Assembly: GCA_964521105.1 (NCBI GenBank)
Contig: CAZFPO010000102.1
Coordinates: 1-11,187 of the forward strand
Direction: 5' to 3'
DNA length: 11,187 nucleotides
Origin: JAQUGA01 sp964521105
Lineage (GTDB): Bacteria > Bacteroidota > Bacteroidia > Bacteroidales > WCHB1-69
The translations under genes were made by a program, and so were the position numbers. The stretch's first letter is position 1; each line of letters begins with the position of its first letter. The notes beneath the pieces were generated by a model that was not told where the DNA came from, ran no database searches, and saw only the letters and a program-made list of their open reading frames with translations. Shown piece after piece: positions 1 to 7,932 of the stretch.

Positions 1-2898
1 TCATCCAAATCAAAGGAAAATGTATCATTTATTACCTTGCAGTTTGATTGGAATTCCGATTTAAACAACTCATCGGCAAATGCCCGTGATATGATTGAAT
101 TAGCAAAACGACATTTGCCAACGGATGCTCGTACACCAATGATAATGCGTATTAACAGTTCCATGATGCCTGTTTTGATTTATGGAGTTAACGCTAAGGA
201 AAGTATGGAAGGGCTTAATAAAATCATCGACGACCAAATTGTAAATCGATTAAAGAAAATTGAAGGTGTTGGAACTGTAATGCAAATCGGAAATCCGAAA
301 CGTCAGATTGAAATTCAGGTTTTGCCGGAAAAATTAAGCTCGTATAATTTGTCGATGACCATTGTAACACAAATGCTAAAAATGAGCAATGTTTCAATAC
401 CAGGTGGAAATATAAATATTGGTGTAAACGATTATGCGGTGAAAATTCCAGGCGAATTTAATTCAATCAACGAAGTGGAAGATATGCCCATTACTATGTT
501 TAATCGAAAAGTGATACGTTTAGGTGATATTGCAGTTGTTTCGGATGGATTTAAGGACAAAGATGAGCGAATTAGATACGATGACAAAGAAGCGGTGGGT
601 TTATTAATACAAAAACAATCGGGTGCAAACACGCTTGAAGTTGCCGAATCCGTGAAAAAAGAGATGTTAAAAATAAAGGATGAACTTCCTCCTGATGTCC
701 AACTTGATTTAATGCTGGATACCTCAATTTTAGTTAGCTCATCGATTGATAATTTAAGCGAAACGATAATATATGCTGCACTTTTTGTAATGATAGTAGT
801 GTTGCTTTTTCTACGAAATGCCAGAGGTAGTTTTATTGTTATTGTTTCAATTCCATTTTCGCTGATCGTTGCATTTATATTTATGAGCATGGCGGGTTAT
901 ACCATTAATATTTTCTCGCTAATGTCGTTGGCAATTGCCATTGGAATGGTGGTCGATAATGCCATTGTCGTGCTCGATAATATCACACGGCATATTGAGC
1001 GAGGGATTAGTCCAAAACAAGCATCAATTTTTGCAACAGGCGAAATGGGATTGGCAATATCGGCATCTACATTTACGATTATGGCCGTTTTCCTTCCATT
1101 AGTGTTTATGGGTGGAGTTGTTGGAATTATTTTTCGCCAATTGGCAATTCTTACTTCAATTACGCTTTTGGCTTCACTAATCGTATCATTGATGTTAACA
1201 CCAATGATGGCTTCTAAAATGCTTAGACCTTGGAGTGTTGAAAAAAACAGGAAACATTCTAAACTGTTTTATTGGAGCGAAAAAATGTTTATCAGTCTCG
1301 AAAATGGATACAAAAACTGGTTAACTTGGTCATTAAAACATAAATTAATTATAGTATTAGGTTCTTTGTTTCTCTTTATTTCATCCTTGTTTATTGGAAA
1401 AAATATTGGAACCGATTATATTCCTGAATTTGATGCTGGTGATGTTATTGTTACATTTCAAACACCAGTGGGAACAAGCACTGTGGCAACTGAAGAGGTC
1501 GCTAAAAAAGTTGAAAAGATAATTAACGAGAATATTCCTGAAAAGATTAGCTCATTTACGGTTGTAGGTCAAACCGAAAGTGGCGTATTATCATCGGTCG
1601 GATTTGAAGAAGGAAAAAATTATGTAACCATTATCACTCGAGTTTGTAAACCCGAAGATAGAAAACGGTCATCGAGAGAGATTGCTGATTTAATAAGTGA
1701 AAAAATTGGCGAAATTCCTCAAATCGAAAAATACAAAGTATCCGGTGGAAGTTTACTTTCGGCTGCACTTTTAGGAAATAGCAAACCAATTCAAATTAGT
1801 ATTTCATCAAGCAATTTGGATAAAATTAATAAAACTGCTGATGTAATTTTAAAGGATTTAAGTAGTATTAGTTGGTTGCGAAACATCGAAACGACCATCG
1901 ATCAAGGTAAAAGAGAGTTGCATTTGAAAATAAATCGTCAAAAAGCCGCCGATTTAGGGTTAAATGCCGGATTAATTGGTATTCAAGTGCGAGAAAGTAT
2001 TTATGGGACTGATGCAGGTACATACAAAGAAGAGGGTGATAAATACGATATTATCGTTCGGTATGATTCGGCTTATCGTAATAGTGTTGAAGGAGTTGGA
2101 AATATTATTCTAACAACTTTAACAGGTCAACATGTAAAACTTAGCGAAGTAGCCGAAATAGATGAAGGTTACGGACCTATTATTATTGAACACGAGAGTC
2201 AACAAAGAGTAGTATACGTGAAAGCCGATTTAAATAACATTTCATTGGGCGAAGCCAATACCATGGCAAAAGAACGTATTGATAAACTTGATATTCCTTC
2301 GGATATTGCAGTTGATTTTGGGGGGCAGCTAAAAGATCAGGAAGAGTCATTTGGCACTCTTTGGATTATGTTTATAGTGGCTATTATTCTGGTTTACATG
2401 ATTATGGCTTCCTTATTTGAATCCTTTAAAGATCCATTAATAATCATGTCGGCAATTCCACTAACAGTGATTGGAGTTATTTGGATTTTTGCAATTACCG
2501 GCTTAACATTAAGTGTAGTTACATTCGTTGGTTTAATTATGCTTATTGGTATCGATGTTAACCAGGGAATTATTCTTGTTGATTACACAAATATGCTTCG
2601 TAAGCGAGGATACAGTATTTCAAAAGCAATTACCGAAGCAGGTCGATTACGACTTCGTCCGGTATTGATGACCGCCTTAGCAGCCTTAATGGGTATGATT
2701 CCTATGGCGATGAGTTCTGGAATGGGTTCCGAAATATGGGCACCACTTGGAACAACAGTAATAGGTGGTTTGGTCGTTTCAAAATTTATGACCATGTTTC
2801 TAATTCCTGTTCTTTATTTGATTATTAATCCTAAAGCTCGTAAAGCTGAAAAAGCTACTGGTCGTTTGCAAGCTGAAAATAATGACGAAAAAATTTAA
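1..2898 (+). CDS. RND-family efflux permease (AcrB/HAE1-like), 5' end cut by window edge
   Basis: Inner-membrane proton-driven efflux pump subunit that would work as a trimer with a periplasmic adaptor and an outer-membrane channel, both presumably encoded outside the window. The frame is open from base 1, so the TTG near 37 is not a real start; 965 codons are visible and about 75 N-terminal residues, including the first membrane segment, are missing compared with the usual ~1040. Visible features in order are a porter domain, a hydrophobic block at 765-1220 with the TM4 motif VVDNAIVVLDN (Asp at visible codon 319), a second porter half (about 1400-2330), and a C-terminal block from about 2350 with GIDVNQGIILVDY (Asp at codon 852). 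The porter halves and TM4 motif fit the HAE1 group better than metal-exporting CusA/CzcA. Against AcrB, D407 is kept, D408 becomes Asn and K940 becomes Asn. The substrate cannot be read from sequence. The PII-like gene starts 11 nt downstream. Confidence 0.95.
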   Translation, partial: SSKSKENVSFITLQFDWNSDLNNSSANARDMIELAKRHLPTDARTPMIMRINSSMMPVLIYGVNAKESMEGLNKIIDDQIVNRLKKIEGVGTVMQIGNPKRQIEIQVLPEKLSSYNLSMTIVTQMLKMSNVSIPGGNINIGVNDYAVKIPGEFNSINEVEDMPITMFNRKVIRLGDIAVVSDGFKDKDERIRYDDKEAVGLLIQKQSGANTLEVAESVKKEMLKIKDELPPDVQLDLMLDTSILVSSSIDNLSETIIYAALFVMIVVLLFLRNARGSFIVIVSIPFSLIVAFIFMSMAGYTINIFSLMSLAIAIGMVVDNAIVVLDNITRHIERGISPKQASIFATGEMGLAISASTFTIMAVFLPLVFMGGVVGIIFRQLAILTSITLLASLIVSLMLTPMMASKMLRPWSVEKNRKHSKLFYWSEKMFISLENGYKNWLTWSLKHKLIIVLGSLFLFISSLFIGKNIGTDYIPEFDAGDVIVTFQTPVGTSTVATEEVAKKVEKIINENIPEKISSFTVVGQTESGVLSSVGFEEGKNYVTIITRVCKPEDRKRSSREIADLISEKIGEIPQIEKYKVSGGSLLSAALLGNSKPIQISISSSNLDKINKTADVILKDLSSISWLRNIETTIDQGKRELHLKINRQKAADLGLNAGLIGIQVRESIYGTDAGTYKEEGDKYDIIVRYDSAYRNSVEGVGNIILTTLTGQHVKLSEVAEIDEGYGPIIIEHESQQRVVYVKADLNNISLGEANTMAKERIDKLDIPSDIAVDFGGQLKDQEESFGTLWIMFIVAIILVYMIMASLFESFKDPLIIMSAIPLTVIGVIWIFAITGLTLSVVTFVGLIMLIGIDVNQGIILVDYTNMLRKRGYSISKAITEAGRLRLRPVLMTALAALMGMIPMAMSSGMGSEIWAPLGTTVIGGLVVSKFMTMFLIPVLYLIINPKARKAEKATGRLQAENNDEKI

Positions 2899-2909
2899 AA
2901 AGCTGTACT

Positions 2910-3212
2910 ATGAAAATGATATATTGTACTTGTAATGTAAGTGTTGTAGATACGATTATTGAAACACTAGAGTCTTTGGATATTCTTGATTATCAAGTGT
3001 TCAATCATGTTAATGTGAAAAATGTAAAAGGAGATCCACGACTTAATACACCAGTGTGGCCTGGATATAATGCCGCGATTTTTATGCAAATCAGTGACGA
3101 TGAAAAAGTAAAAAGTGTCATCGGAATTCTGAAAGAGTATAATAAAAATCGTTTCGATGATGAGCTTGTAACTGTTTGCAGTTGGTCCATCGAATCGTAT
3201 TTTTATGACTAA
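2910..3212 (+). CDS. PII-like protein linked to the RND pump
   Basis: Small cytosolic protein of 100 residues with no signal peptide. Its beta-alpha-beta pattern resembles PII/CutA-type ferredoxin-like folds: an N-terminal strand MKMIYCTCNV, a helix (about residues 12-24), a loop carrying GDPRLNTPVWPGYN (41-54), a strand AAIFMQIS, a helix (64-79) and a last strand. The loop stands where classical PII proteins carry the T-loop but lacks the uridylylated Tyr context of GlnB/GlnK. PII-like proteins encoded beside RND pumps are a described group (PII-NG, reported next to CusABC/CzcABC-type metal pumps). Membership here is inferred from size, sequence pattern and gene order. The start at 2910 has no clear Shine-Dalgarno; an in-frame ATG at 2916 is possible but would remove part of the first strand. 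A role in sensing a ligand and adjusting pump activity is inference. Cys6, Cys8 and Cys90 could bind a metal or be redox active. Confidence 0.8.
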   Translation: MKMIYCTCNVSVVDTIIETLESLDILDYQVFNHVNVKNVKGDPRLNTPVWPGYNAAIFMQISDDEKVKSVIGILKEYNKNRFDDELVTVCSWSIESYFYD

Positions 3213-3249
3213 ACTGAGTGATGAAATTTATAATAAAAAATTAAAAAAT

Positions 3250-4071
3250 ATGAAAACCAAAATAATTATATTAATATCGTTCCTTACTTGTTTTGGAAAC
3301 ATTCAGGCTCAAGGATTATTTGTAAAAGCTGGCGGAAGTTTCGCTCTTGGATGGCCATGGACCTATTCAGCCAACGAAACCTACAACCAGATTGAAATGT
3401 CAACTACTGGAACTCAGGCTCATGCACGAAATGCAAATTTTGGAATGGGAATAAGCCCAATTATTTCGGCCGGGTATATGTTTAACTCATTTATTGGAGC
3501 AGAACTTGGCTTTGGATACCAATTTGGGATAAATCGAGTGAATGAAAATACCTATTTAAATACGACTTCGTTAAAAACATACGAAGCAAATTCCTCCATA
3601 AAATGCTCATGGATGTGGTTAAATCCGCAATTAATTATCGCTACTAATTATACTGCATTTTCACCATATGGAAAAGTAGGTTTAATAATGGGATTTTCAC
3701 CTAAAATGACCATTTTGGTCGAAAATGTCGATGATTCCGGAATTCGTAAATCCGAAATTACTGGTGGAATGCCTTGGGGTTTTAATTTGGCATTGGGGAT
3801 AAATAAAAAGATCAAAAATAATATATCTGTTTTTGGTGAAATTGAAATGACACAGATGAATTACACGCCTGAACAATCTGAAATTACAGAATTTAAGGAT
3901 TCTGAAGGAAATGATATTCTTTCAACCTTGAATCTAAAAACTAAAACTACTGAATTTTCAGATTGTTGGAGTAGCGATGATATCTCTAACGATAATCCAA
4001 ATAAGTCGGCTCGAATAAACGTGCCATTAAGCTGTATAAAGTTTAATGTCGGAATACGAATTAATTTTTAG
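3250..4071 (+). CDS. Outer-membrane beta-barrel protein, paralogue 1
   Basis: Exported protein of 273 residues. I chose the ATG at 3250 over the in-frame ATG at 3205 because it puts a clean signal peptide (MKTK, then a hydrophobic stretch, ending around residues 20-21 at QAQ) at the N-terminus; the earlier start would overlap the PII-like gene and bury the signal. The mature part alternates polar and hydrophobic residues in strands ending in Gly or aromatic residues, for example ISAGYMFNSFIGAELGFGYQ and SPYGKVGLIMGF, and ends in INF; a C-terminal Phe is typical of outer-membrane barrels. The length suggests about 8-10 strands. No OmpA-like peptidoglycan domain or TonB plug is present. It is a tandem paralogue of the next gene: both share a GY.FG motif, an LNP motif before a strand pair, and D..GNDI near the C-terminal third. 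Precise function is not recognised. The 37-nt gap after the PII-like gene suggests co-transcription with the pump. Confidence 0.8.
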   Translation: MKTKIIILISFLTCFGNIQAQGLFVKAGGSFALGWPWTYSANETYNQIEMSTTGTQAHARNANFGMGISPIISAGYMFNSFIGAELGFGYQFGINRVNENTYLNTTSLKTYEANSSIKCSWMWLNPQLIIATNYTAFSPYGKVGLIMGFSPKMTILVENVDDSGIRKSEITGGMPWGFNLALGINKKIKNNISVFGEIEMTQMNYTPEQSEITEFKDSEGNDILSTLNLKTKTTEFSDCWSSDDISNDNPNKSARINVPLSCIKFNVGIRINF

Positions 4072-4085
4072 AAAGGAAAATTGAA

Positions 4086-4901
4086 ATGAAAAAAATAAAT
4101 TTTATCATAATTCTTGTCGTATTTTTTAGTTTTTCAGTATCATCTCAACATTTTTATATAAATGGGAGTGGAGCTTATTCTTTACAAATGCCGTCAGCAT
4201 ATAACAGTGTCCGAAAAACTTCTGCCACTGGAACATCAACAACGTTTGAATCGGTAAAAAGTAATTTGTCGTCGGGCTTACATCCTCAGATTACAGTTGG
4301 TTACTTTTTGAATAAATATGCTTCTTTTGAAATTTCGGGTGGGTATCATTTTGGTGTTTCTCAATCTACAGACAATGAAATGTATGAATTATTGTTAACA
4401 TATACTCAAACTACCGAGCAGTCAATTCAATATGGATTTTTGAATCCTTGTTTTGTCATAAATCCAGGCTTTACCAAGTGGAATCCTTACCTTGGATTGG
4501 GTGTTTTTGTTGGATTTAACAATCAAATGTCGGAAGAAATTACCAACTCAAACAGTCAGTATTTGCGACGATATACTTCAAGCGGTGGAAGTCAATTCGG
4601 ATTTTTTGGCAAACTTGGAATGAATTATTCGATAAATTCAAAATGGAAGATTTTTTCCGAATTATCATTCACAAATGCTACATGGTCGCCCAATAAAAAA
4701 CATTTAAATGCAGCCATTGACGCCAGTGGTAATGATATCTATGATGGGCTTAAACCACATGATGTTTTAACGAATTATAGCGAAGATGCTAAGCATGGAA
4801 ATTCTGGCTTGCCCGATATGTCAAAACCTCAGAAAAAACAAAAATTTTCATTGCCAATGGATTTTGTATCTTTGGGTTTAGGTGTTCGATTTGAATTTTA
4901 G
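4086..4901 (+). CDS. Outer-membrane beta-barrel protein, paralogue 2
   Basis: Exported protein of 271 residues with a signal peptide (MKKINF, hydrophobic core, cleavage near SSQ at 20-21). An AAGGA sequence about 8 nt before the ATG, unusually good for this organism type, supports the start. Strand-like segments include FEISGGYHFGVS, LNPCFVINPGF, NPYLGLGVFVGF and FGFFGKLGMNYSI, and the protein ends VSLGLGVRFEF, a typical barrel C-terminus with Phe last. It aligns end to end with the upstream gene: GGYHFGVSQSTDNE against GFGYQFGINRVNEN, GFLNPCFVINP against WMWLNPQLIIA, and DASGNDIYDGL against DSEGNDILSTL. This indicates tandem duplication with strong divergence. A lysine-rich segment KPQKKQK just before the last strand would be a loop or turn. 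Function is unknown; it could be a porin-like or adhesive surface protein, or a partner of the pump. It is the last gene before a terminator-like hairpin. Confidence 0.8.
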   Translation: MKKINFIIILVVFFSFSVSSQHFYINGSGAYSLQMPSAYNSVRKTSATGTSTTFESVKSNLSSGLHPQITVGYFLNKYASFEISGGYHFGVSQSTDNEMYELLLTYTQTTEQSIQYGFLNPCFVINPGFTKWNPYLGLGVFVGFNNQMSEEITNSNSQYLRRYTSSGGSQFGFFGKLGMNYSINSKWKIFSELSFTNATWSPNKKHLNAAIDASGNDIYDGLKPHDVLTNYSEDAKHGNSGLPDMSKPQKKQKFSLPMDFVSLGLGVRFEF

Positions 4902-5202
4902 AAAAATCTTTTTTAAATTAATTGTTGCCCTTGTTTGTTTTGTATACATTCAAGGGCAATTTTGAGTAATTTTCAATTTGTATTATGATTATTTTTTTAA
5001 ATCGAAGTATTCTTAAATTTCAATTTTGAGCATTGCCCCAAAGATTTACTATTGATTGCTATTGAAATCTTTACTGGATTTAGGGTTTTAAATTTTTTAT
5101 GTGAAATTTGGGGAAATTCAATTATAAAAATTACGCTGAATCGGATGCAACTATAAATAATTTATTTGCGACTGATATATAATAAATTAAAAAAATAAAA
5201 TT
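4902..5202. other. Intergenic region between barrel gene 2 and T9SS-cargo gene
   Basis: These 301 bp are very AT-rich with no credible gene. They hold a terminator-like hairpin near the start (separate entry), an 8-bp inverted repeat AAAGATTT (5040-5047) / AAATCTTT (5065-5072) with a 17-nt loop, and a 10-bp direct repeat CAATTTTGAG at about 4957 and 5023. A promoter for the next gene is expected here. TTTATTTG at 5161-5168 is one base from the Bacteroidota -7 consensus TAnnTTTG, but I see no TTTG at the right -33 spacing, so I do not call a promoter. Confidence 0.5.
4925..4963 (+). terminator. Terminator-like hairpin after the pump/barrel cluster
   Basis: Arms TTGCCCTTG (4925-4933) and CAAGGGCAA (4951-4959) form a perfect 9-bp stem, extendable by one G-T pair, with a 17-nt loop, followed by TTTT. 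It sits 24 nt after the stop of the last cluster gene. The loop is longer than in classical terminators and the T run is short, so it could also act only as an mRNA 3' stabiliser. Confidence 0.6.
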
Positions 5203-6537
5203 ATGAGAACTGGAAAAGTCGGACTTGTTATGTTTATTTTATGTTTAAACCATTTTGTGTTTTCTCAAAATACAAATCTCAATTCAAGGATTTTAAATTC
5301 AATGCGGGGTGTTGAGAATAAATCAATTCAAACCACTTCATGCGACACTGCAATTTTTATTGCCGATGGAGTTTGTGAAGCAAATCAATGTTATGGCATA
5401 GATATGCCAATGTTTAACGCAAACTATAACGAAGTAATCGATGATGTTGAGGATATTTTATCCATTTGTGTCAATATTGAACATAGTTACGTTGGTGATT
5501 TGTCGTTTAGTTTGTATTGTCCAAATGGAGCTCATATTGATTTATTTGTTACTACCGATTCGCTTCAACATGGGGGAGCGTTTTTAGGAATGCCAAATTT
5601 AAACGATGGGGCTGATGCATGCGATTCATCACAAAATCCGCAGGGTAGAGGTTGGAATTACTGCTGGTCGCAACAATCCAATTATTCTTATCAAGGTAAT
5701 TTACATGATTTATCCTATGGTAGTTCTCCAATAGACTCAACAAACAGGATGAATAATTCTAATTATATTGTTCCACAACAGTCGTTTAATGGATTGATTG
5801 GTTGTCCTATAGACGGATATTGGGGTTTGCAAGTATGCGACAAATGGGAGCATAATGAAAATGGATACCTTTTTTCGTGGAGTATGACACTAAATCCTAC
5901 CACGGTAAATTTAAGAGATTCAGTGGATGGTGGTGTAACTGAAATTATGACCCCTTCAGATTCGGTATTGGTAAACACAAATTCTGATGTAAATATTCAA
6001 ATTCATAATTTTGATAATTTCTTTTTAGACACAATTCCAGTTGCATATACTATAAATGGCGGTTCGGAAGTAGTTGAAGTGAGTGTTGGCGTAATAACTC
6101 CCTATTGGCACAACGATTACCTATTCAATATGCCATTTCATCCGACATCAACTGGGGTATATACATTATGTGCTTACACTAAATTATATCATGATAAAGA
6201 TTCGACCAACGATATGTTTTGTAAGGAAATTGTAGTTTATGGAGATACAAACAATGTAGGAATTGCAAATAGTGAGAGCGTCGACTTTTCGATTGAACAA
6301 AATTTTCCAAATCCTTTTTCAAGTCAAACTTACATTGGTTTTAGTGTACCGATACCAGATGAAGTGCTGTTAAAAGTTCAAAATGTATTAGGTCAAGAAG
6401 TCTATTTTCAGAAAATTTCAGCATCAGAAGGTAAAAATAAATTTTTACTGAAAACTTCAAATTTGAAATCAGGGATTTATTATTATAGTCTTGAATATCA
6501 AGATAAACGTTTGGCGAAAAGAATGATAATTCAATAA
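5203..6537 (+). CDS. Secreted protein with P-like domain and T9SS type A sorting domain
   Basis: Protein of 444 residues that would cross the inner membrane by Sec (signal peptide residues 1-21, cut before Gln22) and the outer membrane by the type IX system. Residues ~75-230 resemble the proprotein-convertase P (P/Homo B) domain, a jelly-roll beta domain: VEDILSICVNIEHSYVGDLS, then LYCPNG, a loop with GGAFLG and NDGADACDSS, and near the end PIDGYWGLQVCDKWEHNENG followed by LFSWSMTL. Residues ~250-346 look like a CARDB/Ig-like beta domain (NIQIHNFDN..., GVYTLCAYTKLYHDKDSTND). Residues 367-444 are a type A sorting domain: FPNPFSSQTYIGFSVP, VQNVLGQEV, LKSGIYYYSL and a basic KRMIIQ end; this domain is normally removed on secretion. 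No peptidase catalytic region is present, unlike subtilisin-type proteins in which P domains usually occur. Several cysteines in the P-like part may form disulfides. Its role is unknown; an adhesive or glycan-binding surface protein is plausible. Confidence 0.88.
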   Translation: MRTGKVGLVMFILCLNHFVFSQNTNLNSRILNSMRGVENKSIQTTSCDTAIFIADGVCEANQCYGIDMPMFNANYNEVIDDVEDILSICVNIEHSYVGDLSFSLYCPNGAHIDLFVTTDSLQHGGAFLGMPNLNDGADACDSSQNPQGRGWNYCWSQQSNYSYQGNLHDLSYGSSPIDSTNRMNNSNYIVPQQSFNGLIGCPIDGYWGLQVCDKWEHNENGYLFSWSMTLNPTTVNLRDSVDGGVTEIMTPSDSVLVNTNSDVNIQIHNFDNFFLDTIPVAYTINGGSEVVEVSVGVITPYWHNDYLFNMPFHPTSTGVYTLCAYTKLYHDKDSTNDMFCKEIVVYGDTNNVGIANSESVDFSIEQNFPNPFSSQTYIGFSVPIPDEVLLKVQNVLGQEVYFQKISASEGKNKFLLKTSNLKSGIYYYSLEYQDKRLAKRMIIQ

Positions 6538-6540
6538 ATA

Positions 6541-6574
6541 AAAAAAATCGGAGTGCAAAATTTACACTCCGATT
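6541..6574 (-). terminator. Intrinsic terminator for creD, possibly bidirectional
   Basis: Arms AATCGGAGTG (6546-6555) and CACTCCGATT (6565-6574) form a perfect 10-bp stem with a 9-nt loop. Read on the minus strand, the stem is followed by a run of seven T (the A run at 6541-6547), which is the expected layout for terminating the leftward creD transcript. On the plus strand the stem lies 8 nt after the stop of the T9SS-cargo gene but lacks a T tail, so it may serve there only as a weak or Rho-assisted stop. Confidence 0.8.
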
Positions 6575-6583
6575 AACGATCGC

Positions 6584-6608
6584 TGTCCGAAGTCTGAGAC
6601 TTCGGACA
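6584..6608. repeat. 25-bp perfect palindrome between convergent genes
   Basis: Arms TGTCCGAAGTC (6584-6594) and GACTTCGGACA (6598-6608) flank TGA; the palindrome is perfect around G6596. It is more GC-rich than its surroundings and separate from the neighbouring terminator. Placement between two convergent gene ends and the sequence style suggest a dispersed REP-like element; repetition elsewhere in the genome cannot be shown from this window. Confidence 0.6.
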
Positions 6609-6630
6609 ACAGTGTGTGGATTATTTGGGA

Positions 6631-7932
6631 TTATGAATTTGAATTCCATTCGATTTTACGCGAAATATACATTAAAACCGACAGCACAAGAAAGATTCCG
6701 ATACTTCCAATCAATAAGGAGTAATCTTCAATTTGTAAAGTGGTAAATAAAAATAGATATAAAAGAATAAGTACCGAACTCAAAATTGCAGTTGACTTGA
6801 AGCTTTTTACCATCGAATAAGTGTATGCCGAAATTAGTGAAATGGTAGCGGTTGAAGCGATTAAGTAAGCAATAGTAAAATCAATATATTCCGAAAGTGA
6901 AAGCAATAGAGTGTAAAAAATGATTAAGGCAGCTCCGATAAAGAAATATTGAATAAAATGAATTCTGCGTTTTTGAAAACGTTCAAAGAAAAAGATTAAA
7001 ACAAAGGTCAAAAAGATAAACATAATGGCATATTTTGCCGAACGCTCGGTCTTTTTGTAGTGGTCAACTGGAAACATTAGTTTTACGCCAAATTGTGAGT
7101 CGGTAAGAGAAATATTTTCTCCATTAGTCCATTGTTGTGGAAAATTGCGATTTAAGTGCAAAACGTTCCAATCGGCAGTAAATCCGTTGTTATCAATTTT
7201 TCTTTCATCGGGTAAAAATGAGCCATCGAAACTAGGCGAATTCCAAGTAGATGCAATGTGTACTTGTGTTTCTTCACCAACGGGTGTGAAGTATAAATTT
7301 TCACTTCCGTTTAATAATAGGTCTATTTCAAATGGAGTAGTAGTTTGTGGCGTCGAAACAGGGCAGGAGACTCCTGAACTTAATACTTCGTTTGTTGGAA
7401 TGCCTGGATTCATTTCGGAACTCATATTACCCCATTTTACAACGATTTTTTTCTTAATACCTCTCATATCATCAATTCCAAGCGACAGAAAAGCATTTTG
7501 CCATTGGTAACTTTCTTTGTTTATACCCAAGAAATCGGTTTGCAAAGTGTCGAAACTTCCTTTGATTTTAAGATTTGCCTTGTAAACAACTACTTCATAA
7601 ATCCCTCTTTTTCGAGTTTCAGGTTCAATTTTTCCATCAATTACTAATTTTTTTGGTAAAAAATGAGCATATCTTTTTATAGCAACCAATGGATTGGTCT
7701 TGTCGTATTCAAAATAGGGGACAGTTAAAATCGGTCCATTGATAGTTTGAGAATAAGCCCATTTGGAACAAATATCTTGAATGGCTTCTTCTCGGTAAGA
7801 TGAACGCTCTCGAACTAATCCCTGAATCATTGCTTGCGGAATCAGAAGTAATAAGATTAAAACACCGATAATGAATAGTTTTACACCGGATGAGTTCTTC
7901 ATCCATTCTTTAATTTCTGAAATTGATGACAT
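6631..7932 (-). CDS. creD: CreD-family inner-membrane protein
   Basis: Inner-membrane protein of 433 residues, close to the ~450 of E. coli CreD, whose gene belongs to the CreBC regulon; its biochemical role is not established and it is linked to envelope stress and colicin E2 tolerance. Membrane segments lie at about 18-38, 299-317, 325-346, 352-375, 380-399 and 405-424, with a large periplasmic part between the first two. Family motifs are visible: RERSSYREEAI (41-51), NGPILTVPYF (65-74), HFLPKKL followed by RKRGIYEVVVY (90-117), SFDGSFLPDER (234-244) and NRNFPQQW (261-268). The start ATG (7930-7932 on the plus strand) gives a short basic N-terminus before the first membrane segment. No CreBC-type two-component genes and no helix-turn-helix regulator lie next to it in the window, so its control is not shown. 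It converges on the T9SS-cargo gene with 93 bp between stops. Confidence 0.92.
   Translation of the reverse strand: MSSISEIKEWMKNSSGVKLFIIGVLILLLLIPQAMIQGLVRERSSYREEAIQDICSKWAYSQTINGPILTVPYFEYDKTNPLVAIKRYAHFLPKKLVIDGKIEPETRKRGIYEVVVYKANLKIKGSFDTLQTDFLGINKESYQWQNAFLSLGIDDMRGIKKKIVVKWGNMSSEMNPGIPTNEVLSSGVSCPVSTPQTTTPFEIDLLLNGSENLYFTPVGEETQVHIASTWNSPSFDGSFLPDERKIDNNGFTADWNVLHLNRNFPQQWTNGENISLTDSQFGVKLMFPVDHYKKTERSAKYAIMFIFLTFVLIFFFERFQKRRIHFIQYFFIGAALIIFYTLLLSLSEYIDFTIAYLIASTATISLISAYTYSMVKSFKSTAILSSVLILLYLFLFTTLQIEDYSLLIGSIGIFLVLSVLMYISRKIEWNSNS

Noticed and set aside
37..39. TTG as start codon of the RND permease
   Set aside because: The frame is open to base 1 and the residues before it (ending in VSFIT) fit the conserved porter region, so the gene simply continues off the window.
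432..890. 152-codon open frame antisense to the RND permease
   Set aside because: Lies wholly inside the strongly supported permease gene; a shadow frame.
3205..3249. Earlier in-frame ATG for barrel protein 1
   Set aside because: It would overlap the PII-like gene and put 15 charged residues before a clear signal peptide that starts at 3250.
5161..5168. Promoter -7 element before the T9SS-cargo gene
   Set aside because: One mismatch to TAnnTTTG and no TTTG at the expected distance; too weak in such AT-rich DNA.
7145..7510. 121-codon open frame antisense to creD
   Set aside because: Lies wholly inside creD and shows no domain; a shadow frame.
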